Positions 1 through 8,665 of a stretch of DNA of 64,000 bases are shown here, one piece after another. Made by a program: the position numbers and the translations under genes. The notes beneath the pieces are model-generated. The model ran no database searches. It saw nothing but the letters and a program-made list of their open reading frames with translations, and was not told the origin of the DNA. Where the stretch lies: the NCBI GenBank assembly GCA_019752575.1, contig JAIELW010000019.1, forward strand, positions 35,012 through 99,011, read 5' to 3'. Each line of letters begins with the position of its first letter. Position 1 is the first letter of the stretch. The stretch is from Xanthobacteraceae bacterium. Lineage in GTDB: Bacteria > Pseudomonadota > Alphaproteobacteria > Rhizobiales > Xanthobacteraceae.

Positions 1-307
1 CTTCGGCCAAGCCTTGCGCAAGCTGATCGGCCATGGTGTCGCCGATCACGACGACGTATTCCTGAGGCTTCTCCGGCCGCTTGGCATCGTTATCCGCGGC
101 GTCAGCCGAATTGTAGACCGTGCCGACCGTCGGGTCTTCCCGCTCCCTTGGCTGCTCGTCGCGGCGCTCGAACCGGTCCTCCGGCTGCCAGCGCGGGCCG
201 AACAGGCGGTCGAACAGCGAGAACGGGCTCTGCGCCTGCGCCTGATGGGTTGCCGCGAAAGAGACGGCAACAAATACGAACAATAAGTACAAGACGGCGC
301 GCGTCAT
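1..307 (-). CDS. SGNH/GDSL-like hydrolase, N-terminal part only (runs off the left edge)
   Basis: The reading frame opens at the ATG at 307 and stays open to base 1, so only about 102 residues are visible. The first 26 residues form a clear Sec signal peptide ending in Ala-Gln-Ala, so the product is periplasmic or envelope-bound. A charged, Pro/Glu/Arg-rich linker follows (about residues 40-80). At residues 85-91 the sequence reads VVVIGDT, which fits the first block (GDS-like) of SGNH hydrolases, especially the DUF459-type proteins common in rhizobia. The substrate cannot be inferred; the catalytic Asp/His block lies outside the window. It reads in the same direction as the lytic transglycosylase upstream, about 40 bases away, so the two may be cotranscribed. 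Confidence 0.65.
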   Translation of the reverse strand, partial: MTRAVLYLLFVFVAVSFAATHQAQAQSPFSLFDRLFGPRWQPEDRFERRDEQPREREDPTVGTVYNSADAADNDAKRPEKPQEYVVVIGDTMADQLAQGLAE

Positions 308-350
308 GCGCACGAAACTGTCCGCATTTTTCGGCCAAAGCAAGACGTGA

Positions 351-1652
351 CTAGCGCCCTTGGCGCAACCGCTCCAGCACAGCGACCGTCGCAAAGGCAT
401 CCGGAGAAATGCCGATGCGCCGCTGATAAGCGGCGAGCGCCGCGCGCGTCTGCTCATCGAGTTTGCCGTCCAGTGCACCGTTATAAAGTCCGAGTGCCGA
501 CAAACGTTCCTGCAACTCGACCCTTTCCGCGCGCGAAAGCACCTGCTCGCCGCGAGGCCAGTCGCTCTCGAACGGGCCGCCGCCACGGATACGGTCCGCG
601 AGATGGCCGATCGCCAGCGCATAGGCGTCCGCCGGGTTGTAGCGAAGAATGACCTGAAAATTCTGTGTCATCAGGAAGGCGGGCCCCCGCGCACCCGCCG
701 GCGCGAGGATATGGCCTTGCGTATTTGGAAGCGCCTGATCGCGCACGCGGCGCACGCCGAGCGAGGCCCATTCCTGGGCGGACTTCTTCACGCTCCGGTT
801 CGCGAGACCGTAGTTGAAGTTGCGCGGCAGCTTCACTTCGTAGCCCCAGTTCACACCGCGCTGCCATCCGTTCTTCGAAAGATTGTTCGCGGTCGATGCG
901 AGCGCGTCCGCGACCGTATCGACGAGGTCGCGGCGGCCGTCGCCGTTGAAATCGACCGCAAGCCGCTTAAACGTCGTCGGCATGAACTGGGTCTGGCCGA
1001 AGGCGCCCGCCCACGAGCCCTTGAAGCGCGCGCGCTGGATGTCGCCGCGCGCGACAATTTCTATAGCTGCCAGAAATTCCGCACGGAAATACTCCTGCCG
1101 CCGTCCGATGCAGGCGAGCGTCGCGGTTGAGCGGATCACGTCGCGGTCGCCCGCCGACGAGCCGAAATTCGACTCGATTCCCCAGATCGCCGCCACAACA
1201 TAAGGATCGACGCCATAGGTCTGCTCGATACGCTGGAAGATCGCGCGGTTCTGCGCAAACATTTCGCGGCCCTGATTGATGCGCCGCTCCGCGACGAGCT
1301 GATCGATATAATCCCACACCGCTTTCGTGAATTCGGGCTGACGGTCCATCAGCTCCAGAATCTTCATATCGGGTTCGAGATCGCGCGTTTCGCGCTGGTA
1401 GATCGCCTGCGAGATGCCGCGCTCAAGCGCCTTAACTCCGAGCGAAGCGATGCATTGCCGGAAATTCGCGGCGTCCGCCGAAATCGCCTGTTGCGACATC
1501 GCGGGATGCTTCGCCTGTTTGCCAGGAAGGTTCGGTGTGCGGATCGGCTCGACCGCGGTTTGCGTCGTGGTGAGATCGCTGGCGCAAGCCGAAATCGCGA
1601 CCGATACCGCCGCAAGCGCAACAACGCGCGCAAGAAACGCAACTCTCGTCAT
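351..1652 (-). CDS. Lytic murein transglycosylase (MltB/SLT2-type) lipoprotein with peptidoglycan-binding domain
   Basis: 433 residues if the ATG at 1652 is used; a longer frame to 1679 would add a Cys-rich stretch in front of a good signal peptide and is less likely. Residues 1-23 form a lipoprotein signal with lipobox ISAC (Cys23), so the enzyme is probably anchored in the outer membrane. The MltB-like catalytic domain spans about residues 60-360; the likely catalytic Glu is Glu160 in the GIESNFG motif, followed by the GxFGQTQFMP block typical of this family. The C-terminal 60 residues resemble PG_binding_1 (LQERLSALGLYNGALDG and so on). It would cleave peptidoglycan glycan strands with formation of 1,6-anhydromuramyl ends. 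Confidence 0.9.
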   Translation of the reverse strand: MTRVAFLARVVALAAVSVAISACASDLTTTQTAVEPIRTPNLPGKQAKHPAMSQQAISADAANFRQCIASLGVKALERGISQAIYQRETRDLEPDMKILELMDRQPEFTKAVWDYIDQLVAERRINQGREMFAQNRAIFQRIEQTYGVDPYVVAAIWGIESNFGSSAGDRDVIRSTATLACIGRRQEYFRAEFLAAIEIVARGDIQRARFKGSWAGAFGQTQFMPTTFKRLAVDFNGDGRRDLVDTVADALASTANNLSKNGWQRGVNWGYEVKLPRNFNYGLANRSVKKSAQEWASLGVRRVRDQALPNTQGHILAPAGARGPAFLMTQNFQVILRYNPADAYALAIGHLADRIRGGGPFESDWPRGEQVLSRAERVELQERLSALGLYNGALDGKLDEQTRAALAAYQRRIGISPDAFATVAVLERLRQGR

Positions 1653-1701
1653 TTCGTCCCCGCAGAATACGCAGCACAACTTCGCGAGAACGGCGGTGGA
1701 C

Positions 1702-3249
1702 TTATCGCTGCAAACGGATTCCGATCAGCCCGATATTCGCCGTGTAGTCCCGCCCCGGTACGCTCGAGAAGAAATGCTCGTTGCGGTATTCCGCCTTGAG
1801 CGCGAGCGAACGGTTCAGCGAATACGTCAATGCAGCGGAAATTCGTAAATAATCGTTAACCAGCGCGGTGCCTTCGTATTCCGCGCGCAGCCAGCCCACA
1901 TTCGCCGACCCGATCAGCCAGCGGCGGAACGCATGCTCCATGGTAAGACGCGCCTCGTGCCGAAGTACACCGGAGGCGCCGAACACCGAGGTTTCGTCGA
2001 TGCCGGAGGCGGCGTTCAACTTGAAGGTCGTGAGCCCGGTGGCGAGCCAGGTGAGCTTCGCATCAAAGATCAAACCCGTGATGTCCTGGAGCGCCGGATC
2101 GGCGTAGCTGCGATGCGCAACACCCGCCGAGACTTCGCCGAACAGCCATTCCTTCCGGCCGAAGGTAACGCCCGCGCGCAGCGTGTAGCCGTCGGAGTCG
2201 CGCATCACGCCGTTGAAATCGACCGGCAGATCGCGTTCGCGCCGGTCAAAAACCGCTTCGATGAAGGGCTTCACGTCTGGCGACCATTCATAGGCGCCGC
2301 GCAGCCGCGTCGAATAAGCGGTGTAATCGCGATCGGCGAGGTTTGTGACAGCGCCGTTCGTCAGCTCTGCGTTCTCGTAAACATTGCGCTCGATTCCGAC
2401 GCCTGCCGTGATCTCGAAGCGACTAAAACGCTGTACCCAGGCCGCGGTCTGTCCGAAGGCATAGACGTTCGGTTGACGCCGCACGGCAGCGATCGCATCG
2501 GGGCTGCCGGGATTTTCCGTGGTCAGCGCGAATTTGCTTTCGAGCTCGATCTTGGAAAGCGAAGATACGTCGATGCGTCCGCGCAAGCTCGCCTGCACGT
2601 CGGGGCGGTTGGCGCCATCGACGTCATAGTATTTCGTATATGCGCCGCGTAGATCGAGCACGAGCTCGTGCCGCTGCCATTGCGACTGCGCGTTGAACTG
2701 TCCTTGCAGCGTGTTGAACCACGAGCCTTTGCCGTTCACGACCTTCTCGGCGTTGGTGTCGTAGCCGGTCTGCAGTTCGATGCTCGGCTTCAGCAGGAAG
2801 GCCCCCGAATTGAACCCGGCCGGGCCGAATGGCTCGTCGTCCGGCGGCACGCGCCGCTTGCGAAGAAGCGAAATGCTGCCGGTAATCTCCGGTGCCGCAT
2901 TCTGCGTGCGCGCAAGCGACGGGTTACGCGCGAGCAGATTGGCATCCACCGGCGGCGCAGGCGTCGAAGCGGGCGCGCTCTTCTTCTGCGCCTGCTTTTT
3001 CTTCGGCTGTGTTTTCTTTTTCTGTGAGACGTAGCCGGTATCGCCCGCGCCGCTTACCGGCACCGTGCCCACGACACGCGGCGAGTCGATCAGGTTCTCG
3101 ACGACCGACGGCGGGCCTTTTTTCTGCTGCTGCGGAATCTCGTTGCTCTGCGCGTGCGCGGCGCTCGCGCATCCGAGCGCGAACAAGCCGGCAGACAAAG
3201 CCCGCCAGCATCCAGAAACCGGCTTTCGTGACGAGGTACAACCCGGCAA
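1702..3249 (-). CDS. Outer-membrane beta-barrel protein (BBP2-like), start uncertain
   Basis: The frame codes for a signal peptide ending AASAHA-type (CASAAHAQ), a Pro/Lys-rich linker (several KKK and PPP runs) and a long C-terminal region of alternating aromatic and polar residues with many Tyr, Arg and Gly, ending in an aromatic-rich strand as in outer-membrane barrels (putative beta-barrel porin 2 type). The function is unknown. The open frame extends to 3393, but this would run into the divergent kdsD start at 3388 and has no ATG before the signal peptide. I chose the TTG at 3249 because it gives a compact n-region (SSRK) and h-region; other non-ATG starts remain possible. It is one of the few genes here with no obvious ATG start. 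Confidence 0.65.
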   Translation of the reverse strand: MPGCTSSRKPVSGCWRALSAGLFALGCASAAHAQSNEIPQQQKKGPPSVVENLIDSPRVVGTVPVSGAGDTGYVSQKKKTQPKKKQAQKKSAPASTPAPPVDANLLARNPSLARTQNAAPEITGSISLLRKRRVPPDDEPFGPAGFNSGAFLLKPSIELQTGYDTNAEKVVNGKGSWFNTLQGQFNAQSQWQRHELVLDLRGAYTKYYDVDGANRPDVQASLRGRIDVSSLSKIELESKFALTTENPGSPDAIAAVRRQPNVYAFGQTAAWVQRFSRFEITAGVGIERNVYENAELTNGAVTNLADRDYTAYSTRLRGAYEWSPDVKPFIEAVFDRRERDLPVDFNGVMRDSDGYTLRAGVTFGRKEWLFGEVSAGVAHRSYADPALQDITGLIFDAKLTWLATGLTTFKLNAASGIDETSVFGASGVLRHEARLTMEHAFRRWLIGSANVGWLRAEYEGTALVNDYLRISAALTYSLNRSLALKAEYRNEHFFSSVPGRDYTANIGLIGIRLQR

Positions 3250-3387
3250 AGGCGTGGCCCGAGAATGGCTTGGATGGTTAACGAAGGTAAAACGGGCATG
3301 GTTAATGCTTCGTTGTCCGGCCTTGCCGATTGGCCTCCGGCCCTCGGCCCATGCTAGGGAATCGGCCCGTTCCGGACCGGAATTCCG

Positions 3388-4410
3388 ATGCAAAAGCCCA
3401 ATAAAAATACGTCCCAGACCCCCGCCTCACCGCACGCCGCTTCCGCGCTCCGCACCTTCGCGACCGAGACGAGCGGCCTCAGTGCGCTTGTGGCCGCCTT
3501 CTCGGGCGAGCTCGGCCGGAGTTTTTCGGATGCCGTGGAAAAAATCCGCGTGGTGGCGGGCCCGCACGAGCAGACCGGCCGCGTGATCGTGACCGGGATG
3601 GGCAAGAGCGGACATATCGGCCGCAAGATCGCGTCCACGCTCTCCTCGACCGGCACGCCCGCTTATTTCGTGCATCCCGGCGAAGCGAGCCACGGCGATC
3701 TCGGCGTGATCTCCGAAAAGCACGACATCATTCTCGCGCTGTCGTGGTCGGGCGAGACCGCGGAACTGCGCGATCTCGTGAACTACGCGAACCGTTTCAG
3801 CGTGGCGCTGATCGCGATCACTTCGCAGCCTGCGTCCGCGCTCGCCAAGGCCGCGGATATTTCGCTCATTCTTCCGGCCGCGCTGGAAGCCTGCCCGAAC
3901 GGGCTCGCGCCGACGACATCGACACTCATGCAGCTCGCGCTCGGCGATGCCTTGGCGGTCGCGCTGTTAGAGAGCCGCGGCTTCACCGCGCTCGATTTCA
4001 AGGCACTGCATCCGGGCGGCAAGCTCGGCGCAAGCCTCACCTTCATCCGCGACATTATGCATTCCGGGGAGAAGTTGCCGCTCGTGAACGACGGCGCTTT
4101 GATGTCGACGGCGATCGTCGAAATGTCGGCCAAAGGCTTCGGCTGTGTCGGCGTGCTGGACGGTACCGGCAATCTTTCCGGGATCATCACCGACGGCGAC
4201 TTGCGCCGTCACATGCGCGCGGACCTGCTGACCTCGAAGGTCGGTGAGGTGATGACGAAAGATCCGAAGTCCGCGAAGCCCGATCAGCTAGCTTCGGAAA
4301 TTCTCGAGCGCATGAACGCTTCGAACATCACCGCGCTATTCGTGGTCGAGAACAAAAAGCCGGTCGGTCTCGTGCACTTGCACGATTTGCTGCGGATTGG
4401 CGTCGCTTAA
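3388..4410 (+). CDS. kdsD: KpsF/GutQ-type arabinose-5-phosphate isomerase
   Basis: 340 residues, the usual length for the family. An SIS domain covers about residues 45-195 with the sugar-phosphate motif TGMGKSG (68-74) and the PGEASHGDLG block (97-106); two CBS domains follow (about 214-335). The enzyme interconverts ribulose-5-phosphate and arabinose-5-phosphate, the first step toward Kdo for lipopolysaccharide or capsule, in the cytosol. The ATG at 3388 begins directly before the first conserved region and is divergent from the beta-barrel gene. Its stop overlaps the stop of the convergent NfeD-like gene. Family paralogues exist (KpsF in capsule loci); no capsule genes are seen here, so a housekeeping role is more likely. 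Confidence 0.93.
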   Translation: MQKPNKNTSQTPASPHAASALRTFATETSGLSALVAAFSGELGRSFSDAVEKIRVVAGPHEQTGRVIVTGMGKSGHIGRKIASTLSSTGTPAYFVHPGEASHGDLGVISEKHDIILALSWSGETAELRDLVNYANRFSVALIAITSQPASALAKAADISLILPAALEACPNGLAPTTSTLMQLALGDALAVALLESRGFTALDFKALHPGGKLGASLTFIRDIMHSGEKLPLVNDGALMSTAIVEMSAKGFGCVGVLDGTGNLSGIITDGDLRRHMRADLLTSKVGEVMTKDPKSAKPDQLASEILERMNASNITALFVVENKKPVGLVHLHDLLRIGVA

Positions 4411-4850
4411 TTCGCAGGCGCGACGATCAAAGTCGCGCCGTCCGCCTTCTCGACCCGAACCTTCGTTCCCGCCGGACAATCCGGCCCCGTCACGCGCCAT
4501 GTGCTGTCGTCGACACGCACTCGCCCGACGCCATGCACGATCGGCTCATCGAGTGTGAAGACGCGGCCGACGAAGGCGTCGTGCCGGCGGTTGAGAAACG
4601 GTTTGTCCGTTTCCGTTACGACCGTCGGGTAAATGCGCCGCCCAAGCAACACCGAAATCACCGACAGGATCGCGAAGACCACAATCTGCGCCTGCCAGCT
4701 CATCGACACGATGAAGCCGATGACGCCGGTCGCGATCGCGGCAAGGCCGAGCCAGAGCATGAAGGTGCCCGGCACCATCACTTCGAGCGCGAGCAAGAGC
4801 CCGCCCACGATGAACCAGTTCCAGTTTCCGAGTTGCGCGAGGAAATTCAT
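4407..4850 (-). CDS. NfeD-family membrane protein
   Basis: 147 residues. Two to three hydrophobic segments in the first 75 residues (after WNWFIVGGLLLALEV and around FIVSMSW) are followed by a soluble beta-barrel (OB-fold) of about 65 residues with the NfeD pattern (VGRVFTLDEPIVHGVGRVRVDD). Family members pair with SPFH/stomatin proteins in membrane microdomains, and here the SPFH gene lies only 11 bases upstream in the same direction, so they almost certainly form an operon. The molecular role of the short NfeD proteins is not settled. The 3' end overlaps kdsD by four bases in a convergent arrangement. Confidence 0.9.
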   Translation of the reverse strand: MNFLAQLGNWNWFIVGGLLLALEVMVPGTFMLWLGLAAIATGVIGFIVSMSWQAQIVVFAILSVISVLLGRRIYPTVVTETDKPFLNRRHDAFVGRVFTLDEPIVHGVGRVRVDDSTWRVTGPDCPAGTKVRVEKADGATLIVAPAN

Positions 4851-4861
4851 CGCGTGCCCCC

Positions 4862-5827
4862 TTACGAACCGGCGCGCCGCGGGCCGGTCGGCGAACCGCC
4901 GCCCGCAGGGCTGTCGGGACCGAACACTGCCTTGCTGAGTTCGGCAATGCCGCCCAGCGAACCCAGGATCGCGGTCGCTTCGTAAGGCAGCATGAATACT
5001 TTTTGGTTCGGCGAGCGCGCAAACTCCGTCATCGCTTTCACGTATTTTTCGGCGATGTAGTAATTAAGCGCAGCTGCCTGACCGCCGGCGACCGCCGAAC
5101 TGAGCACGGTCGTCGCTTTCGCATCGGCCTCCGCAAGACGCTCGCGCGCCTCGGCGTCACGATAGGCCGCTTCGCGGCGGCCTTCGGCTTCGAGAATTTG
5201 CGACTGCTTTTCGCCCTCGGCGCGCAGGATTTCAGATTGGCGCTGGCCTTCCGCTTCGAGCACCACTGCGCGCTTCTCGCGCTCAGCCTTCATCTGGCGT
5301 CCCATCGCAGCGACAAGGTCCGCCGGCGGCACGATGTCCTTGATTTCGACGCGCGTGATCTTGATGCCCCATACCGCGGACGCCGCATCGACAACCTTGA
5401 GCAGGCGATCGTTGATTTCATCGCGATGCGACAACAGCATGTCGAGGTCCATCGAACCCATGACGGTACGAATATTCGTCATGATGAGGTTCAGAATCGC
5501 CTTGTGCAGGTTGGTGATTTCGTAGCTCGCGCGCGCCGCATCGAACACCTGATAGAACGCGACTCCGTCGACGGCGACCGTCGCGTTGTCTTTGGTGATC
5601 ACTTCCTGCGTCGGAACGTCCAGCACCTGCTCCATCATGTTCACTTTCGACCCGATGCGGTCGATGAAGGGTACGATGAAGTTGAGGCCTGACGTCATAG
5701 TCGTTGTGTAACGGCTGAATCGCTCGACGGTATAGTGATAGCCCTGCGGAACGGTCTTAACGCCCGCGAAAACCGTCGCGACCGCGATGATCAAAACGAC
5801 AATGACGAAAATGCTAAAACCGTCCAT
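4862..5827 (-). CDS. qmcA: SPFH/Band 7 (stomatin-like) membrane protein
   Basis: 321 residues. One N-terminal membrane helix (residues 3-24) precedes an SPFH domain (about 25-190, with VPQGYHYTVERFSRY and DNATVAVDGVAFYQV), then an Ala/Glu/Arg-rich helical region with repeated EAEG/RAEGEKQ units that is typical of QmcA/HflK-like coiled coils, and a Gly/Pro-rich tail. Family members oligomerise in membrane microdomains and influence proteases and membrane quality control. It is cotranscribed with the NfeD-like gene downstream. The symbol follows the common annotation of this family and does not imply proven equivalence to the E. coli protein. Confidence 0.9.
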   Translation of the reverse strand: MDGFSIFVIVVLIIAVATVFAGVKTVPQGYHYTVERFSRYTTTMTSGLNFIVPFIDRIGSKVNMMEQVLDVPTQEVITKDNATVAVDGVAFYQVFDAARASYEITNLHKAILNLIMTNIRTVMGSMDLDMLLSHRDEINDRLLKVVDAASAVWGIKITRVEIKDIVPPADLVAAMGRQMKAEREKRAVVLEAEGQRQSEILRAEGEKQSQILEAEGRREAAYRDAEARERLAEADAKATTVLSSAVAGGQAAALNYYIAEKYVKAMTEFARSPNQKVFMLPYEATAILGSLGGIAELSKAVFGPDSPAGGGSPTGPRRAGS

Positions 5828-5918
5828 GGGAGCGCCTCCTGCGCAATAAAATCACATTTTCAAACAAGATGGCGCGGGCGAGCCGCGCTAGCAAGTATCG
5901 CTGATTCTCACGTTTGCG

Positions 5919-6950
5919 TCAGAGCCAGCCGGACAATTCCCGCGTCACCACGTGGCGGATCACCTTCATACCGGCGTCCGAATCGTTGAGACATGGAATC
6001 GCGGTAAAATTTTCCCCGCCATGCTCGCGGAAAATCCCGGCATTCTCCATGCCTATTTCCTCGATCGTTTCTAAGCAGTCGGCGACGAAGCCTGGGGTGA
6101 CGACCGCAAGATTTTTCACACCGGATTTCGCCAGCGCCTCCACGGTCTTGTCGGTATAAGGCTGCAGCCACTCGTCCTTGCCGAAGCGCGACTGAAACGT
6201 CATGACGAATTGCCGGTCGGACATCCCCAGCCGCTCGCATATCAGCCGCGCGCTCTTGGCGCATTGGCAATAATAGGGGTCGCCCTTGAGCAGATATTCG
6301 AGCGGCACGCCGTGAAATGACGAGAGGATGACATCCGGCTTCCACGACAGCTTCGCAAGTTCCGCCTGCATCGCGCCGGTCACCGCTTCGATATAGACCG
6401 GATCGTCGTGCCACGGCGGCGCAATCCGGATCGCGGGTTGCCAGCGCATGTCCTTCAGCGCATCGAACACTTTGTCGGCGACCGTCGCCGTCGTCGCCGC
6501 CGCGTATTGCGGATAGAGCGGCACCGCGAGAATGCGGTCGCAGCCCTGCTCCTGCAGCATCTTCAGCCGCGACGCGATCGACGGATTGCCGTAGCGCATC
6601 GCCCAATCGACCACGAGATTCTTTTTGTCCACCAACGACCCGGCGAGCTTTTCACTCTGCGCGCGCGTGATCGTCTTGAGCGGCCCTTCGTTCTTCTCGC
6701 GATTCCAGATTTTGTCGTAGTCGCGGCCTTTGGCCTGCGGACGCTTCGACAGGATGATGACGTTCAGCACGAACCACCACAGCGCACGCGGCACCTCGAT
6801 CACGCGGCGATCGGATAGAAACTCCTTCAGGTAGCGCCGCATCGACCAGTAATCGGTCGCATCCGGCGTACCGAGATTGACGAGAAGCACGCCGATTTTG
6901 GGCGAAGTGGCTGGGTGGTCCGAAGGACGCCGGGCTGGTTCGATTTTCAT
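5919..6950 (-). CDS. hemH: Ferrochelatase
   Basis: 343 residues from the ATG at 6950; the open frame continues much further upstream, but that part lies opposite the 5'-nucleotidase gene and is a shadow. Conserved blocks are GVLLVNLGTPD at about residue 20, YPQYAAATT, the SFHGVP motif with the likely proton-handling His, and PGFVADCLETIEEI with the conserved Glu pair. It inserts ferrous iron into protoporphyrin IX, the last step of protoheme synthesis. Divergent from the 5'-nucleotidase gene with a 75-base spacer. No other heme genes are in the window. Confidence 0.95.
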   Translation of the reverse strand: MKIEPARRPSDHPATSPKIGVLLVNLGTPDATDYWSMRRYLKEFLSDRRVIEVPRALWWFVLNVIILSKRPQAKGRDYDKIWNREKNEGPLKTITRAQSEKLAGSLVDKKNLVVDWAMRYGNPSIASRLKMLQEQGCDRILAVPLYPQYAAATTATVADKVFDALKDMRWQPAIRIAPPWHDDPVYIEAVTGAMQAELAKLSWKPDVILSSFHGVPLEYLLKGDPYYCQCAKSARLICERLGMSDRQFVMTFQSRFGKDEWLQPYTDKTVEALAKSGVKNLAVVTPGFVADCLETIEEIGMENAGIFREHGGENFTAIPCLNDSDAGMKVIRHVVTRELSGWL

Positions 6951-7025
6951 GGCCGGGCAATATAGAAGGGTGTTGCCGCCGATGCACAGAGGGCGGCAGA
7001 GACAGAACGTAGCAGCCAAAAACAA

Positions 7026-8558
7026 ATGCTTTCGCGCCGCACTTTTCTCGCAAGCCTTGCCGCCTTCGTGGCCACACTCGCAGGCTGGCGCCCGGCATGG
7101 GCGCAACCCGTTGCCGCGACCAAAGTCACCTTCGTTCTGTTCAACGACTTCTACATCATGAACGAACAGCTTCTTCCCGATGGCAAACTGCGCGGCGGCT
7201 TCGCACGGCTTGCGACGGTCGTGAAAGACAAGCGCGCGAAGAACAAGAACGTGATCGTGGCGCACGGCGGCGACACGCTGTCGCCTTCGCTGATGTCGGG
7301 CTTCGATCGCGGCAAGCATATCGTTGCGCTGACCAACCTGATCGCGCCGGATATTTTCGTGGCCGGCAACCACGAATTCGATTTCGGCCGCGACACCTTC
7401 CTCGAGCGCATGCGCGAGGCGAAGTTTCCGCTCTATGGCGCGAACCTGCGGCTCGCAAACGGCAAGCCGGTGCCGGATCACAAGGACCGCACGATCATCA
7501 ATTTCGACGGCGTGAAGCTCGGCCTCACCGGCATCGCTTACGAGAAATCCGCGCGGCTCTCGTCGCCGGAGGATCTGAAATTCTTGCCTTGCGTCGATAC
7601 CACGAAAGAACAAGCGACCTTGCTCCGTAAGGAAGGCGCCGACTTCGTCTGTGCCGTCTTGCATTGCGACCGCGGCGACGCATTTCTTTTGCAATTCGCG
7701 CAGGCCGCGGAGCTTCTCCTGACAGGCCATACGCACGATCTCTTCGTGCAGTACGACGGCCAGGTCGGCATCGTGGAGTCCGGTTACGACGCTTTCTACG
7801 TGACTTGCATCGATGTCGATATTCTCGTGAGCGAGCGCGACGGCAAGCGTGTCACGGCCTGGTGGCCGAAATTCCGCGTGATCGACACCGCGGACGTAAC
7901 CCCCGATCCGGCGGTCGCCGCCGCCGTCGCGAAATACAACGACGACTTCTCGCGCGAAACGGAAGTCGTCATCGCGAAAACCGATGTCGAGCTCGACAGC
8001 CGCAACGCCACGATCCGCACCCGCGAAGCCGCGATCGGCAATCTGTTCGCCGATGCGATGCGCGTGTCCATGAAAGCCGACGCCGCCGTCATCAATGGCG
8101 GCGGCATCCGCTCCGGAAAAGTTTACCCGCCGGGCTCGGTAATCCGGCTGAAAGACATTCTTGCGGAACTGCCCTTTAACAACCGCGTGGTCGTGGTCGA
8201 GATCGCCGGCGCGGACTTGTTGCTCGCGATGGAAAACGGCCTTGCGCAGGTGCCGGTACCCGCGGGCCGCTTCCCACAGGTGTCGGGTATGAAAATCGTG
8301 TTCGATCCGAAGCTGCCGATGCGCAAGCGCGTGATTTCGCTCGAAGTCGCGGGCAAGCCGGTCGAGCCTTCGCAAATCTATCGCGTGGCGATATTGGACT
8401 TCCTGGCGCGCGGCGGCGACGACTACGTAACCTTCCGCACGGCCAAGCGCGTGACACCGGACGCCGACGCGCCGCTCCTTGCGAACGAAGTCATCGCTTA
8501 TCTGAAAAAACTTGGCGTGGTGAAGACAATCGCGGAAGGGCGGATTATTTCGCGCTGA
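7026..8558 (+). CDS. Tat-exported metallophosphatase/5'-nucleotidase
   Basis: 510 residues. The N-terminus (SRRTFLA, then a hydrophobic stretch ending PAWAQ) is a twin-arginine signal peptide, so the protein should be exported folded to the periplasm. The calcineurin-like metallophosphatase domain (about 33-290) has GGDT, GNHEFDFG and GHTH motifs; the C-terminal 5'-nucleotidase domain (about 310-490) has NGGGIR and LPFNN. In place of the usual first motif NDxH the sequence reads NDFY, so one canonical metal-binding His is a Tyr. An NDxY version is found in part of the wider family, so activity is still plausible. Likely role: hydrolysis of nucleotides or related phosphoesters for salvage. Confidence 0.85.
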   Translation: MLSRRTFLASLAAFVATLAGWRPAWAQPVAATKVTFVLFNDFYIMNEQLLPDGKLRGGFARLATVVKDKRAKNKNVIVAHGGDTLSPSLMSGFDRGKHIVALTNLIAPDIFVAGNHEFDFGRDTFLERMREAKFPLYGANLRLANGKPVPDHKDRTIINFDGVKLGLTGIAYEKSARLSSPEDLKFLPCVDTTKEQATLLRKEGADFVCAVLHCDRGDAFLLQFAQAAELLLTGHTHDLFVQYDGQVGIVESGYDAFYVTCIDVDILVSERDGKRVTAWWPKFRVIDTADVTPDPAVAAAVAKYNDDFSRETEVVIAKTDVELDSRNATIRTREAAIGNLFADAMRVSMKADAAVINGGGIRSGKVYPPGSVIRLKDILAELPFNNRVVVVEIAGADLLLAMENGLAQVPVPAGRFPQVSGMKIVFDPKLPMRKRVISLEVAGKPVEPSQIYRVAILDFLARGGDDYVTFRTAKRVTPDADAPLLANEVIAYLKKLGVVKTIAEGRIISR

Positions 8559-8565
8559 GTAATTT

Positions 8566-8656
8566 CGTCATGGCCGGGCTTATCCCGGCCATCCACGTCT
8601 TTACTGCGCTGATTGTTCCTAAGGCGTGGATGCCCGGCACAAGGCCGGGCATGACG
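8566..8656. repeat. Imperfect 36-bp inverted repeat between two convergent genes
   Basis: The arm at 8566-8601 pairs with the arm at 8621-8656, with a 19-base loop; 36 positions align without gaps and about 28-30 match. The arms are rich in CCGGGC-type words. Sequence of this type (TCATGGCCGGGCTT and its relatives) is familiar to me as a dispersed intergenic repeat in Bradyrhizobium-like genomes. It sits between the stops of the 5'-nucleotidase and the CoA ligase and may act as a bidirectional terminator or mRNA-stabilising hairpin; there is no T-tract. Confidence 0.7.
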
Positions 8657-8665
8657 AGAATGAAA

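Noticed and set aside
7026..7180. Loss of the metallophosphatase His (NDFY for NDxH) taken as an inactive enzyme
   Set aside because: An NDxY variant occurs in part of the wider 5'-nucleotidase family, and GNHE, GHTH and NGGGIR are intact; kept as a note only.
6951..8375. Minus-strand extension of the ferrochelatase frame (several hundred residues)
   Set aside because: Entirely opposite the well-supported 5'-nucleotidase gene; composition is the shadow of GC-rich codon bias. The ATG at 6950 gives the normal ferrochelatase.
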